64,000 nt of DNA from Irregularibacter muris (GTDB lineage: Bacteria; Bacillota; Clostridia; Eubacteriales; Garciellaceae). This document shows, piece by piece, positions 1-7,525 of this stretch (within the stretch, counting starts at the first letter, position 1; each line of letters opens with the position of its first letter). The notes beneath the pieces were generated by a model that was not told the DNA's origin, made no database searches, and was given only the letters and a program-made list of their open reading frames with translations. The translations under genes and the position numbers were made by a program. The DNA is taken from positions 124,001 to 188,000 of the forward strand of contig NZ_JANKAS010000003.1 of assembly GCF_024622505.1 (NCBI RefSeq), in the 5' to 3' direction.

Positions 1-215
1 TTACTCCAGCATTATTAGGGGCTCTATTTTGGAAAAAAGCTACTAAAGCAGGGGGTCTTTCCTCGATCATAGTCGGTGGCGGTACGGTACTTGTCTGGGA
101 TGTCCTTTTAAAGACCCCTGGAGATTTAAACAGTATATTGATTGCTGGCCCCTTGGCCATATTGGTTTTGATTGTTGTAAGTTTAGGGACACAAAATAGA
201 AAAAAGAAATTCTAA
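1..215 (+). CDS. Sodium:solute symporter family protein, C-terminal fragment
   Basis: The reading frame is open from base 3 and stops with TAA at 213-215; the 5' part lies outside the window. The 70 visible residues begin TPALLGALFWKKATKAGGL, a loop typical of SSS-family symporters (PutP/PanF-like), where a Trp-Lys-Lys-[AG]-[TN] motif precedes a late membrane helix. Two hydrophobic stretches follow, then a basic tail ending KKKF. The substrate cannot be told from the fragment. SSS proteins are sodium-driven transporters in the cytoplasmic membrane. Family assignment rests on this short tail only. Confidence 0.6.
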   Translation, partial: TPALLGALFWKKATKAGGLSSIIVGGGTVLVWDVLLKTPGDLNSILIAGPLAILVLIVVSLGTQNRKKKF

Positions 216-307
216 ATGATCTGCACACACTCCCTGTGAAGGGAAGCACTTCCAGTATGTTTTTGTTCTGAAAGAATCAGACTAAGCATTACAAGGAGGT
301 GTTCATT

Positions 308-514
308 ATGGGAAAAAGACCCTTAGTGCCAGAGGCTAAAGCAGCACTGGATAAATTGAAAATGGAATTTGCCAGTGAAATAGGGATAAGCTTAGATGGG
401 AAATATCAAGGCAATACATCCTCTAGGGTAAACGGAGCCACTGGAGGACCTATCGGAGGAATGATGACCAAAAAGATGATAGAAGAATTTGAAAAAAATT
501 TAATTGATGAATAA
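308..514 (+). CDS. Alpha/beta-type small acid-soluble spore protein (SASP)
   Basis: The protein has 68 residues. It coats and protects DNA in dormant spores and is degraded at germination. It shows the family's two blocks: an N-terminal helix with the germination-protease site (EFASEIG) and a C-terminal block with GGPIGGMMTKKMIEEFE. A GTG at 299 is in frame, but the ribosome site AAGGAGGT (293-300) sits 7 bases before the ATG at 308, so 308 is the better start. It is monocistronic, followed by a strong hairpin terminator. In the family, expression is from forespore sigma-G promoters. This gene marks the organism as an endospore former. Confidence 0.93.
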   Translation: MGKRPLVPEAKAALDKLKMEFASEIGISLDGKYQGNTSSRVNGATGGPIGGMMTKKMIEEFEKNLIDE

Positions 515-524
515 TCTACAGGAA

Positions 525-553
525 AAAACCGAGGGGCCAATCCCCTCGGTTTT
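525..553. terminator. Bidirectional intrinsic terminator
   Basis: A 12-bp stem (AAAACCGAGGGG / CCCCTCGGTTTT) with a 5-base loop is flanked by A and T runs. It lies between the convergent SASP gene (+) and the uracil permease gene (-) and can serve both. Confidence 0.85.
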
Positions 554-564
554 AAATTTTCTCA

Positions 565-1827
565 CTACATCATGGATGCTTCTTCTTCATCTTCTACCTC
601 TGTTGGCAAAATGGCATTTAGGAATATTCCTACAATAGCAGCTAAGGCCATTCCTACTAGTTTGATGTCCACTAAGCCAATTTTTATTTCAATGACAGCT
701 CCCCCTAAACCAAAGACCAATATAACAGCGGCAATAATCATATTTCTTGTTTTCGAAAAATCCACTTGATTGTTCACAAGAGTTCTAGCCCCTATAGATG
801 CTATCATTCCAAAGAGTACGACGACTGCTCCTCCAATAACTGGTGAAGGGATGGTGCTAGTAAAGGCATTTAGCTTTGGAACCAATCCAATTAAAATGGT
901 AATAACGGCGGCAATTCGCATGACTTTGGGATCGAACACCTTAGTCAAAGCCACTACTCCTGTATTTTGTGAGTATGTGGTATTGGCTGGTCCTCCAAAT
1001 AAGGCTGATATAGATGTAGCAACCCCATCTCCCATAAGTGTTCTCGTAAGACCTGGATCTACGGACAATTCTTTTCTCACCACTCCACTCATAGCCAACA
1101 CATCCCCGATATGTTCCACAATAGTGACCAACGCAATAGGTGCTATAATGGCGATGGAACCTGCATTGAACTTCGGTAAGGCAAAGTTTGGCATTCCTAT
1201 CCATGCAGCTTCTACAATGGGAGTATAATCTATCCTACCCAAAACAGCAGCCAGTACGTAACCAGCAATAAGTCCCATAATAACGGGAACGATTTTCATA
1301 AATCCTTTTCCAAACATAGCTACACTAATGATCACCGCCAAAGTAACTAAGGACAATAACCAGTCTTGAGAGGCCATGTTTATGGCATTAGGTGCTAGGG
1401 TCATACTAATGACGATGATAATAGGCCCGGTGACAATAGGTGGGAAAAACCGAAGAATTTTCTCCACTCCGAAAACAGAAATCAGCAAAGCTACAATAAC
1501 ATAAATAAGTCCTGCTATGACAATGCCTCCTCTAGCATAGTCAAGGCCATATAACTCTCCTGCAAAAATCAAAGGGGCGATAAAGGAGAAAGATGAACCT
1601 AGATAGGCTGGCACCTTCCCTTGGGTAATGAAGTGGAAAAGTAAGGTTCCAATACCCGACATAATGAGAGCTACCCCTACATCAAGTCCCGTCAAAATAG
1701 GTACCAATACTGTGGAAGCAAATAAAGTAAATACGTGTTGTATCCCCAAAGCTACGCTCTTTACTGGTCCCAAGGTGCTGATATCTTCAATGGGCGCATT
1801 TCTTGTAACAACCTTTTGTTTTTTCAC
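565..1827 (-). CDS. uraA: Uracil/xanthine permease, NCS2 family (UraA-like)
   Basis: The protein has 420 residues, the usual length for UraA/PyrP nucleobase:proton symporters, with about 12-14 hydrophobic segments. The N-terminal block LGIQHVFTLFASTVLVP and the NCS2 signature QNTGVVALTKV (a Q-N-x-G-x4-T-[RK] pattern) are clear. The role is nucleobase uptake across the cytoplasmic membrane; uracil is the likeliest substrate by overall resemblance, but xanthine cannot be excluded. The start is an ATG (minus strand) preceded by AAGGAGGGA. The gene stands alone. I found no purine, PRPP or PyrR-type leader in the 428 bases upstream. Confidence 0.88.
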   Translation of the reverse strand: MKKQKVVTRNAPIEDISTLGPVKSVALGIQHVFTLFASTVLVPILTGLDVGVALIMSGIGTLLFHFITQGKVPAYLGSSFSFIAPLIFAGELYGLDYARGGIVIAGLIYVIVALLISVFGVEKILRFFPPIVTGPIIIVISMTLAPNAINMASQDWLLSLVTLAVIISVAMFGKGFMKIVPVIMGLIAGYVLAAVLGRIDYTPIVEAAWIGMPNFALPKFNAGSIAIIAPIALVTIVEHIGDVLAMSGVVRKELSVDPGLTRTLMGDGVATSISALFGGPANTTYSQNTGVVALTKVFDPKVMRIAAVITILIGLVPKLNAFTSTIPSPVIGGAVVVLFGMIASIGARTLVNNQVDFSKTRNMIIAAVILVFGLGGAVIEIKIGLVDIKLVGMALAAIVGIFLNAILPTEVEDEEEASMM

Positions 1828-2172
1828 TTTTGTCCCTCCTTATTAGAACAGTTTGTGTGAGCAGATTATACTTTCATCTCAAAATAAGAATCCCAAGTAC
1901 CTCCTGTGAATAATACAATAACCCATGATATTAGGCTTAAATAGAAGTGAAAGATTTTCTGCTGGTATTGTATTATCTACCCATAATTTTCCCTTTCTAA
2001 CGATTATAAAGGTATTTAGGATCATCACTATCCTAGCATATAGGAGGTAAAAGAATTGTTGCTTCTTGTAAGCATAATTATTGAAAGACATCCAGGGCTG
2101 GGTTGTTGAAAGGGATTAAGGCTTTGCCCTAGTTTCCTTTATGGCCCATAAGAAATAGCATGAAAAAATCTA
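1828..2172. other. Intergenic stretch between uraA and the gntR promoter
   Basis: About 345 bases with no convincing gene. It holds a pair of 11-bp inverted sequences (1910-1920 and 1966-1976), listed separately. There is also a good ribosome site (TAGGAGGT, about 2041) followed by a TTG and only 17 codons, which I do not call a gene. I could not recognise a riboswitch on either strand. Confidence 0.5.
1910..1976. repeat. Inverted pair of GntR-operator-like half sites
   Basis: ATAATACAATA at 1910-1920 and its exact reverse complement TATTGTATTAT at 1966-1976, 45 bases apart. Both share a 10-base core, TATTGTATTA, with the perfect palindrome in the gntR promoter at 2194-2229. They may be extra binding sites for the same regulator, with a looping spacing. 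This is inference from sequence similarity only. Confidence 0.45.
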
Positions 2173-2229
2173 TTGCATTTCTAGGAAATATTATGTATTA
2201 TTGTATTAGATGATTAATACAATAATACA
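2173..2229 (+). promoter_or_regulatory. gntR promoter with overlapping 15-bp palindromic operator
   Basis: The -35 box is TTGCAT (2173-2178) and the -10 box is TATTAT (2196-2201), 17 bases apart, with an extended TG just before the -10. A perfect inverted repeat with arms 2194-2208 and 2215-2229 and a 6-base spacer covers the -10 and the start point. A repressor bound there would block RNA polymerase, which suggests autorepression by the GntR protein encoded next. Confidence 0.8.
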
Positions 2230-2255
2230 GTAGTGATGGGAAAGGAGTTGTTATA

Positions 2256-2627
2256 GTGAAATGGAATATTGACTCAGAGCGTCCGGTTTATATTCAACTC
2301 ATTGAACAAATACAAGCAGGGATCGTCTCTGGTCTTTTCCGTCCTGGAGATCGGTTACCCTCGGTAAGGGATCTGGCGGCAGAGGCTAGGGTGAATCCTA
2401 ATACTATGCAAAGAGCTTTATCTGAATTAGAACGGACCCATTTAATCTACACCCAGCGTACCAATGGTAGATATATTACTTCTGATTTAGAAATGATTAA
2501 GGAGTTAAAAAGGCAATCCGCTCAGGAGCTCATTATGGACTTTTTGGAAAAAATGAAGCAATTGGGTTTAGAAAATGATGAAACCTTAGAGATGATGACA
2601 AAAACTGTAAAGGAGATGAAGGAATGA
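2256..2627 (+). CDS. GntR-family transcriptional regulator, YtrA subfamily
   Basis: 123 residues with a winged helix-turn-helix at about residues 8-75; PVYIQLIEQIQAGIVSGLF...LPSVRDLAAEARVNPNTMQRALSELE is split by a short loop and matches the GntR fold. The short C-terminal part is a helical dimerisation tail, as in YtrA, with no effector domain. The start is GTG at 2256, preceded by AAAGGAG. Its stop overlaps the start of the downstream ABC ATPase by 4 bases (ATGA). YtrA-type regulators usually repress their own ABC operon, often ones responding to cell-envelope stress or antibiotics. The inducer here is unknown. Confidence 0.9.
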   Translation: MKWNIDSERPVYIQLIEQIQAGIVSGLFRPGDRLPSVRDLAAEARVNPNTMQRALSELERTHLIYTQRTNGRYITSDLEMIKELKRQSAQELIMDFLEKMKQLGLENDETLEMMTKTVKEMKE

Positions 2628-3322
2628 ATCCTATTTTAACATGTCAAGACATTACCAAAAGATATACGGGTTTTACTGCCCTTTTCAATGTAGATCTTAC
2701 TTTAGAAAGAGGACGCATTATTGGACTATTAGGCCCCAATGGCAGTGGAAAAACCACTTTACTTAAATTAATCAGCGGCCTTTTAGTGCCGGATATGGGA
2801 AAGATCGAAGTTTGCGGAGTAGAACCAGGGATTGCTACAAAAAAACGGGTCTCTTATTTACCAGAAAAAACTTATTTGGCTGATTGGATGAGAGTAGATC
2901 AGGTCATGGATTTTTTCCAAGATTTTTATCAAGACTTTGATAAAGAAAGAGCTTATGGTATGTTAACTGATCTCCACATTGATCCCAAGCAAAAATTAAA
3001 AACTATGTCCAAGGGAACCAAAGAAAAAGTACAATTGATTTTGGTCATGAGTCGAGAAGCCGACCTTTATTGTTTGGATGAACCTATAGGAGGTGTGGAT
3101 CCTGCCTCTAGAGATTATATTCTAAATACCATTCTTTCAAATTATCGAGAAAAGTCCACCATCTTGATTTCCACCCATCTTATTTCCGATATTGAAAAGA
3201 TTTTAGATGAGGTAGTTTTTCTGAAGGATGGTAATATCACCCTACATTCATCTGTAGACGATATTCGACTAAAGGAAGGAAAATCCATCGATTCTCTATT
3301 TAGGGAGGTATTTAAATGTTAG
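2624..3322 (+). CDS. ABC transporter ATP-binding protein
   Basis: 232 residues. The Walker A motif GPNGSGKTT lies at about 37-45, the Walker B is LYCLDEP, and the switch histidine is in STHL. The signature motif is the variant MSKGTKEK instead of LSGGQ, which is common in YtrB/EcsA-like ATPases paired with GntR regulators. It energises the membrane protein encoded immediately downstream; the two genes overlap by 7 bases. The cargo is not known. Similar three-gene units occur in many Firmicutes for drug or peptide export or membrane stress, but nothing here fixes the role. Confidence 0.88.
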   Translation: MNPILTCQDITKRYTGFTALFNVDLTLERGRIIGLLGPNGSGKTTLLKLISGLLVPDMGKIEVCGVEPGIATKKRVSYLPEKTYLADWMRVDQVMDFFQDFYQDFDKERAYGMLTDLHIDPKQKLKTMSKGTKEKVQLILVMSREADLYCLDEPIGGVDPASRDYILNTILSNYREKSTILISTHLISDIEKILDEVVFLKDGNITLHSSVDDIRLKEGKSIDSLFREVFKC

Positions 3323-4101
3323 GAAGATTAATGAAGCATGAATTTAAGGCTACCTCAAGAATATTCTTTCCTTTGTATCTGGTTCTTGTATGTATCTCTG
3401 TGATCAATCGCTTTACCCTTCATTTAAGTATGGATGAGGGTCTTATTCAAATCATTACTAATTTTTTCACCTCTGTACAAATAATATTAAGTATTGCTAT
3501 TTTAGTGATTACAGTTCTTTTCATGATTATACGATTTTACAAAAATCTTTTAAGCAGTGAGGGATATTTAATGTTTACCCTACCGGTAAAAACCCATGAA
3601 TTAATTCTCTCTAAATTGCTGATGACTTTATTTTGGTTTTTTACTAGCTTGATGGCGGTATTGATTTCTCTATTTATCGTCTTTGGGACTATGGATAATA
3701 TCTCTTTGTTTATAGAGGTTATATCAACAACCTTTGAAGCATTAAATGCTAGTTTTGGTGGCAATTGGGTGTTACTCTGTATAGAATTTACTATACTTGC
3801 CCTCTTAAGTTTGACTTTCAATATATTATTGGTGTATATCGCCATTGCCGTAGGTCAATTGTTTACTAAGCAGAAGCTAGTGGCATCTTTTGTCTCTTAT
3901 GCTGTATTTTATATGGCTATACAATTGTTTCTCCTGATAGTACTTGCTACTTCTGGTTATTTTATTTTTCAAGATACCTATTTAATATCTACTCTTCCTC
4001 AAGTAGCTTTTCCAATAGTCATCCTTACTGTTTTCATTGGATGTATAGTTTCTTATGGAGCAACCTACCATATTTTAGATAAAAAACTCAACCTAGACTA
4101 A
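3316..4101 (+). CDS. ABC transporter permease, ABC-2 type
   Basis: 261 residues, with about six hydrophobic helices (near residues 16-34, 47-70, 92-120, 146-175, 188-212 and 230-250). The N-terminus MLGRLMKHEFKATSR is the usual cytoplasmic entry of ABC-2-like membrane subunits. It is the last gene of the gntR-ATPase-permease operon and is followed by a bidirectional terminator. It should form the membrane channel with the preceding ATPase. The substrate is unknown. Confidence 0.8.
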   Translation: MLGRLMKHEFKATSRIFFPLYLVLVCISVINRFTLHLSMDEGLIQIITNFFTSVQIILSIAILVITVLFMIIRFYKNLLSSEGYLMFTLPVKTHELILSKLLMTLFWFFTSLMAVLISLFIVFGTMDNISLFIEVISTTFEALNASFGGNWVLLCIEFTILALLSLTFNILLVYIAIAVGQLFTKQKLVASFVSYAVFYMAIQLFLLIVLATSGYFIFQDTYLISTLPQVAFPIVILTVFIGCIVSYGATYHILDKKLNLD

Positions 4102-4124
4102 AAAACAATTGCCTTTTTCTACAA

Positions 4125-4152
4125 AAAACCTCGAAGAATTCTTCGAGGTTTT
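4125..4152. terminator. Bidirectional intrinsic terminator
   Basis: An 11-bp stem (AAAACCTCGAA / TTCGAGGTTTT) with a GAATTC loop lies between the convergent ABC permease (+) and histidine kinase (-) genes. Confidence 0.85.
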
Positions 4153-4235
4153 ATGATTATCCTTAACATCTTCATCTCTATGACCTTTTAAATTACCAAT
4201 TGTTTATAGAATTCAGTAAAAAAATCATGAAAGTC

Positions 4236-5459
4236 TTAATGCAATGATCCCTTATTCTTTTCCTTGGGTAGTTTCACAACAAAAGTAGTATCTACCCCTA
4301 CATTACTTTCAACATAAATTTTTCCATCATGTTTCTGGATAATGGATTTGGCTATGGCTAACCCCAGACCATAGCCTCCACTTTCCCTCGCCCGGGAAGA
4401 ATCTTCACGGAAAAATCGTTCAAATACTTTATCAATATTTTCTGGTGAAATTCCCTTACCAGTATTTTTAATTTCCATTTCTATCATGTTTTTCTTAGAG
4501 AGTAAATTTACAAAAATTGACCCCTGGGAAGGCGTATTTTTAATGGCATTATCTATCAATATATTTATGACTCGCTCAAGACTGTCCTTGTCCCCATATA
4601 AGGATATATTTTTTTCAATATGACTCTTGAATATAATATTGTTTTCAAAGATAGAGGCTTCAAAATATAACAACACTCCCTCTAAAATATTGCTTAAATT
4701 GAAAGATTGCATAAGGAGGGGTTGTTTAAGCCCATCCATTTTTGCCAAGGACAACAAATCATTGATCAACTCTGACATTCTTTCTGTTTGAGACTGTATA
4801 AAACCTAACCATTTTGCCTGGCTGTTTATTTTTTCCTCTGGATTTGAGGCAATTACAGATAAATTTGTGTTAATAATCGCTAGAGGAGTTTTCAGTTCAT
4901 GGGAGGCATCGGCAATAAACTGTTCTTGCTTTTCAAAGGTTTCCTTAATAGGCTGGATGGTTCGCTTGGCTAAGTAAAGACTAATTAAGAATAATAAAAT
5001 TAAACTTCCCATTCCCGAAACAATAAATATCCTTAGCATGTTCTTTAGATTTTCTTCCATAGGCTTTCTATCCACGAAGGCTATTTTTATGCCAAAGGGT
5101 ACTTCCTCCTTTAAGAAAGAATATTTATAATTTCCTACTTTAATTTTCCCAGAACTCTTATTCACTTCTATAGCCTTAGAAACTGCCTCCTTAATAACTT
5201 CCTCCTCCATGGTAATAAATGAAGAAAACACAATCAATTCATTATTGTTATTTAACTCCACTAGTAAACTTGTAGCCATTCTAGATTCAATGGGAGAGAG
5301 TTTAGGAGGCATATTCATCACTTGATTTAGTGTAAAGGTCAGTTGCCGTTGACTATTGAAGGCAGTGAGTATATAGATTGCAGCAAAAATAGCCACAAAG
5401 ACAAAGGTTAATAGTGACATATTAATCATAACAAATTTTCGTTGTAAGGTTTTAAACAT
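4236..5459 (-). CDS. Sensor histidine kinase (two-component system)
   Basis: 407 residues. A transmembrane helix at about 13-34 and a second at about 144-163 enclose an extracytoplasmic sensor region of about 110 residues. The HisKA motif ASHELKTPL places the phosphorylated histidine at 187. The N box (NILIDNAIKN), G1 (VFERFFRED) and G2 (GYGLGLAI) of the HATPase domain follow. One base separates it from the response-regulator stop, so the two are co-transcribed. The sensor domain resembles nothing I recognise. Since its likely targets are an HtrA-type protease and a CotH operon, a cell-envelope signal is plausible, but this is inference. Confidence 0.92.
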   Translation of the reverse strand: MFKTLQRKFVMINMSLLTFVFVAIFAAIYILTAFNSQRQLTFTLNQVMNMPPKLSPIESRMATSLLVELNNNNELIVFSSFITMEEEVIKEAVSKAIEVNKSSGKIKVGNYKYSFLKEEVPFGIKIAFVDRKPMEENLKNMLRIFIVSGMGSLILLFLISLYLAKRTIQPIKETFEKQEQFIADASHELKTPLAIINTNLSVIASNPEEKINSQAKWLGFIQSQTERMSELINDLLSLAKMDGLKQPLLMQSFNLSNILEGVLLYFEASIFENNIIFKSHIEKNISLYGDKDSLERVINILIDNAIKNTPSQGSIFVNLLSKKNMIEMEIKNTGKGISPENIDKVFERFFREDSSRARESGGYGLGLAIAKSIIQKHDGKIYVESNVGVDTTFVVKLPKEKNKGSLH

Positions 5460-5460
5460 A

Positions 5461-6132
5461 TTATGCCTCCAATTTGTAACCGACTCCCCTGAGGGTAGAT
5501 ATTTTAGCTTTTGTACCTATATACTGAAACTTCTTCCTTAGGAAGGAGATATAAACCTCCAGATTATTATTCTCTGCTTCTGATTCATAGCCCCATATCT
5601 TTACTAATAGATTTTCTTTATTCACTACCCTTCCCGGTCTAAGTAGAAAATATTTAAGAATTTCCACTTCCTTAGCCGTAAGTTTTATACTATTTTTTTC
5701 TCCCTCAAGAAGGTAAGTAGACAAATTTAGGGAAAAATCTTCAAAGGATAAGGTCTCATCTTTGATCACTTCCCCTTTTCTTCTAGCTAATGCTCTTAAC
5801 CTTGCCAACAGTTCTTCAGTAGAAAATGGCTTTGGGAGATAGTCATCTGCTCCACAGTCTAATCCCCTTATTTTATCTGATATTTCCCCCTTAGCGGTAA
5901 GCATGATCACGGGAGTAGATATATTTTCCTGTCGTATCCTTTTTAATATTTCAAGTCCACTGAGTTTAGGCAGCATAATGTCAAGAATGATCACATCATA
6001 AATCCCCGTTAAAGCATAATCTAGTCCATCTTCCCCATTATAGACTCCGTCTACTGTATATTTGTTTTTCTTTAAGATTTGTATTAAGGCTTCAGACAAT
6101 TGCTTTTCATCTTCAACTAACAATGCTTTCAT
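5461..6132 (-). CDS. Response regulator, OmpR/PhoB family
   Basis: 223 residues. The receiver domain has acidic residues near the N-terminus (VEDE), phospho-acceptor D51 (VIILDIMLP), the conserved T-A-K and the P-K-P motif. A winged-helix DNA-binding domain fills about residues 125-223 and ends in RGVGYKLEA. It is transcribed with the histidine kinase. An OmpR-type direct repeat lies in its own promoter (6182-6199, minus) and in two plus-strand promoters next to it, so it probably controls itself, the HtrA-like protease and the VTC/DUF4956/CotH operon. Confidence 0.93.
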   Translation of the reverse strand: MKALLVEDEKQLSEALIQILKKNKYTVDGVYNGEDGLDYALTGIYDVIILDIMLPKLSGLEILKRIRQENISTPVIMLTAKGEISDKIRGLDCGADDYLPKPFSTEELLARLRALARRKGEVIKDETLSFEDFSLNLSTYLLEGEKNSIKLTAKEVEILKYFLLRPGRVVNKENLLVKIWGYESEAENNNLEVYISFLRKKFQYIGTKAKISTLRGVGYKLEA

Positions 6133-6166
6133 ACCCCATCACGCCCTTTTAAAAATATTTATTAGC

Positions 6167-6199
6167 ATTATATCATATCTACCTTAAAACAATTTTAAA
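6167..6199 (-). promoter_or_regulatory. Response-regulator gene promoter with OmpR-type box
   Basis: On the minus strand, TTTAAAATTGTTTTAAGG (6199 down to 6182) lies 9 bases before a -10 box TATAAT (6172-6167). The box is a TTAA-A/G direct repeat with an 11-base period. It matches the two plus-strand boxes at 6226 and 7459 at 14 of 18 positions or nearly so. It suggests autoregulation. Confidence 0.6.
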
Positions 6200-6225
6200 T
6201 GGACTATAGATACAAAAATCTTCCA

Positions 6226-6256
6226 TTTAAGACTGAATTAAGGATTCCATTATAAG
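6226..6256 (+). promoter_or_regulatory. HtrA-gene promoter with OmpR-type box
   Basis: TTTAAGACTGAATTAAGG (6226-6243) contains the TTAAG half-site twice with an 11-base period, the usual layout for OmpR/PhoB dimers. A weak -10 (TATAAG, 6251-6256) follows after 7 bases and no good -35 is present, as expected for an activated promoter. A 19-base core (6224-6242) recurs exactly at 7457-7475. Confidence 0.65.
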
Positions 6257-6344
6257 ATAAGCGTAGGATCAGGAAGCAAAAGGATGTTTATCCCGTAGGC
6301 ATCCCATGTAAATCATTTTTCAATCGAGGATGGAGGTTTTAGAT

Positions 6345-7445
6345 ATGACAAAGAGCTTTAAAAGACTCACCATAGCTTTACTCATTATAGGTCCCATTTT
6401 TCTATCGGGCATTGCCGGGTTTATAGGGGCATACTTTGGACAGCATTTGTATTCAAAAGCTACTGTATCAGAGGAAAGCATCTTAAACAATAATATATCA
6501 TTAAAGAACACAAAAAATACTTCAGGGGAAGCCCTGTCTTATTCTGAAATAGCCGACTTTGCTACAAACTCTGTGGTTGAAATTACTACCGAAACCGTAA
6601 CGGGAGGCCTTAGAATGAGACAATATATTTCTGAAGGTGCTGGAAGTGGGGTAATTTTATCCAAAGATGGATATATCGTAACCAACAACCATGTTATAAG
6701 TGATGCAAATAAAATCACCGTTACCACTACCAATGGAAAAAATTATGCGGCAACCCTTATTGGCACAGATGCCAAAACCGATTTAGCCGTGCTCAAAATA
6801 AAGGCTACGGATTTACAGCCCGTCCAATATGCAGATTCCTCCAAATTAGCAGTAGGAGAATCGGTTATTGCCATAGGAAATCCTCTAGGGGAATTAGGAG
6901 GAACGGTAACAGAAGGCATTATATCTGCATTAAATAGAGACATTGTTATTGATGGAGAAACCATGAATTTACTGCAAACCTCAGCAGCCATTAACCCTGG
7001 AAACTCAGGTGGGGGATTGTTTAATCAATATGGAAAACTCATTGGAATTGTTAATGCCAAATCCAGCGGCTCTGATATAGAGGGATTAGGCTTTGCCATT
7101 CCCGCAAACACAGTAAAAAAAGTGGCTGAAGATCTCATCGCCCATGGATATGTACAAGGCAGAGTTGATACTGGATTATCCTTAATCGATGTATCCAATG
7201 AAAGGACAGCTATGCTCTATAAAATACAAAGACTAGGTTTATATGTTTTACAAGCAACGGATGATGCTCGTCAATTTCAACCTGGGGATTTCATAGAAAG
7301 TGTTGAAGGGACAGAGGTAAGTACCCTGGCAGAATTTAATAAAATAATTGATCAGCATAAAGTTGGAGATACCATAAGCATTATAGTAAGCAGGGGTAGA
7401 AATAAACTGGAAATTAACTTAACCCTAAAGCAATTTACCCATTAG
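6345..7445 (+). CDS. Membrane-anchored trypsin-like serine protease (HtrA/DegP family)
   Basis: 366 residues from the ATG at 6345. An upstream in-frame ATG at 6330 overlaps the GGAGG ribosome site (6332-6336), so 6345 is preferred. One N-terminal membrane helix (about 8-30) anchors it facing outward. The catalytic triad is visible: H116 (TNNHVIS), D146 (KTDLAVL) and S221 (NPGNSGGGL). A C-terminal PDZ domain spans about 265-362. HtrA proteases degrade or handle misfolded exported proteins. Here the gene lies divergent from a two-component system and carries its predicted box, like CssRS-HtrA in Bacillus, although the kinase is not obviously CssS. Confidence 0.93.
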   Translation: MTKSFKRLTIALLIIGPIFLSGIAGFIGAYFGQHLYSKATVSEESILNNNISLKNTKNTSGEALSYSEIADFATNSVVEITTETVTGGLRMRQYISEGAGSGVILSKDGYIVTNNHVISDANKITVTTTNGKNYAATLIGTDAKTDLAVLKIKATDLQPVQYADSSKLAVGESVIAIGNPLGELGGTVTEGIISALNRDIVIDGETMNLLQTSAAINPGNSGGGLFNQYGKLIGIVNAKSSGSDIEGLGFAIPANTVKKVAEDLIAHGYVQGRVDTGLSLIDVSNERTAMLYKIQRLGLYVLQATDDARQFQPGDFIESVEGTEVSTLAEFNKIIDQHKVGDTISIIVSRGRNKLEINLTLKQFTH

Positions 7446-7458
7446 CCCAAGGGCTTCA

Positions 7459-7491
7459 TTTAAGACTGAATTAAGATCAGTGAAGTAAAGT
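7459..7491 (+). promoter_or_regulatory. VTC/DUF4956/CotH operon promoter region with OmpR-type box
   Basis: TTTAAGACTGAATTAAGA (7459-7476) differs from the htrA box only in its last base. A possible -10, TAAAGT (7486-7491), lies 9 bases downstream. An alternative -10, TATACT (7508-7513), is further away. Confidence 0.6.
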
Positions 7492-7525
7492 AAATACAAA
7501 TAACAATTATACTAGGGGTGAGAAA

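Noticed and set aside
770-1228. 152-codon plus-strand frame opposite uraA
   Set aside because: It is antisense to a clear permease gene, has no ribosome site and its product has no family features.
1828-1960. Possible purine or PyrR-type leader upstream of uraA
   Set aside because: None of the conserved core sequences of these leaders could be found on the minus strand.
1879-2091. 70-codon minus-strand frame upstream of uraA
   Set aside because: The product is low-complexity aromatic and basic, without a ribosome site or known motif.
2041-2095. Short plus-strand frame (17 codons) behind a good AGGAGGT
   Set aside because: Too short, TTG start, no promoter and no family; the ribosome-site-like sequence may be chance.
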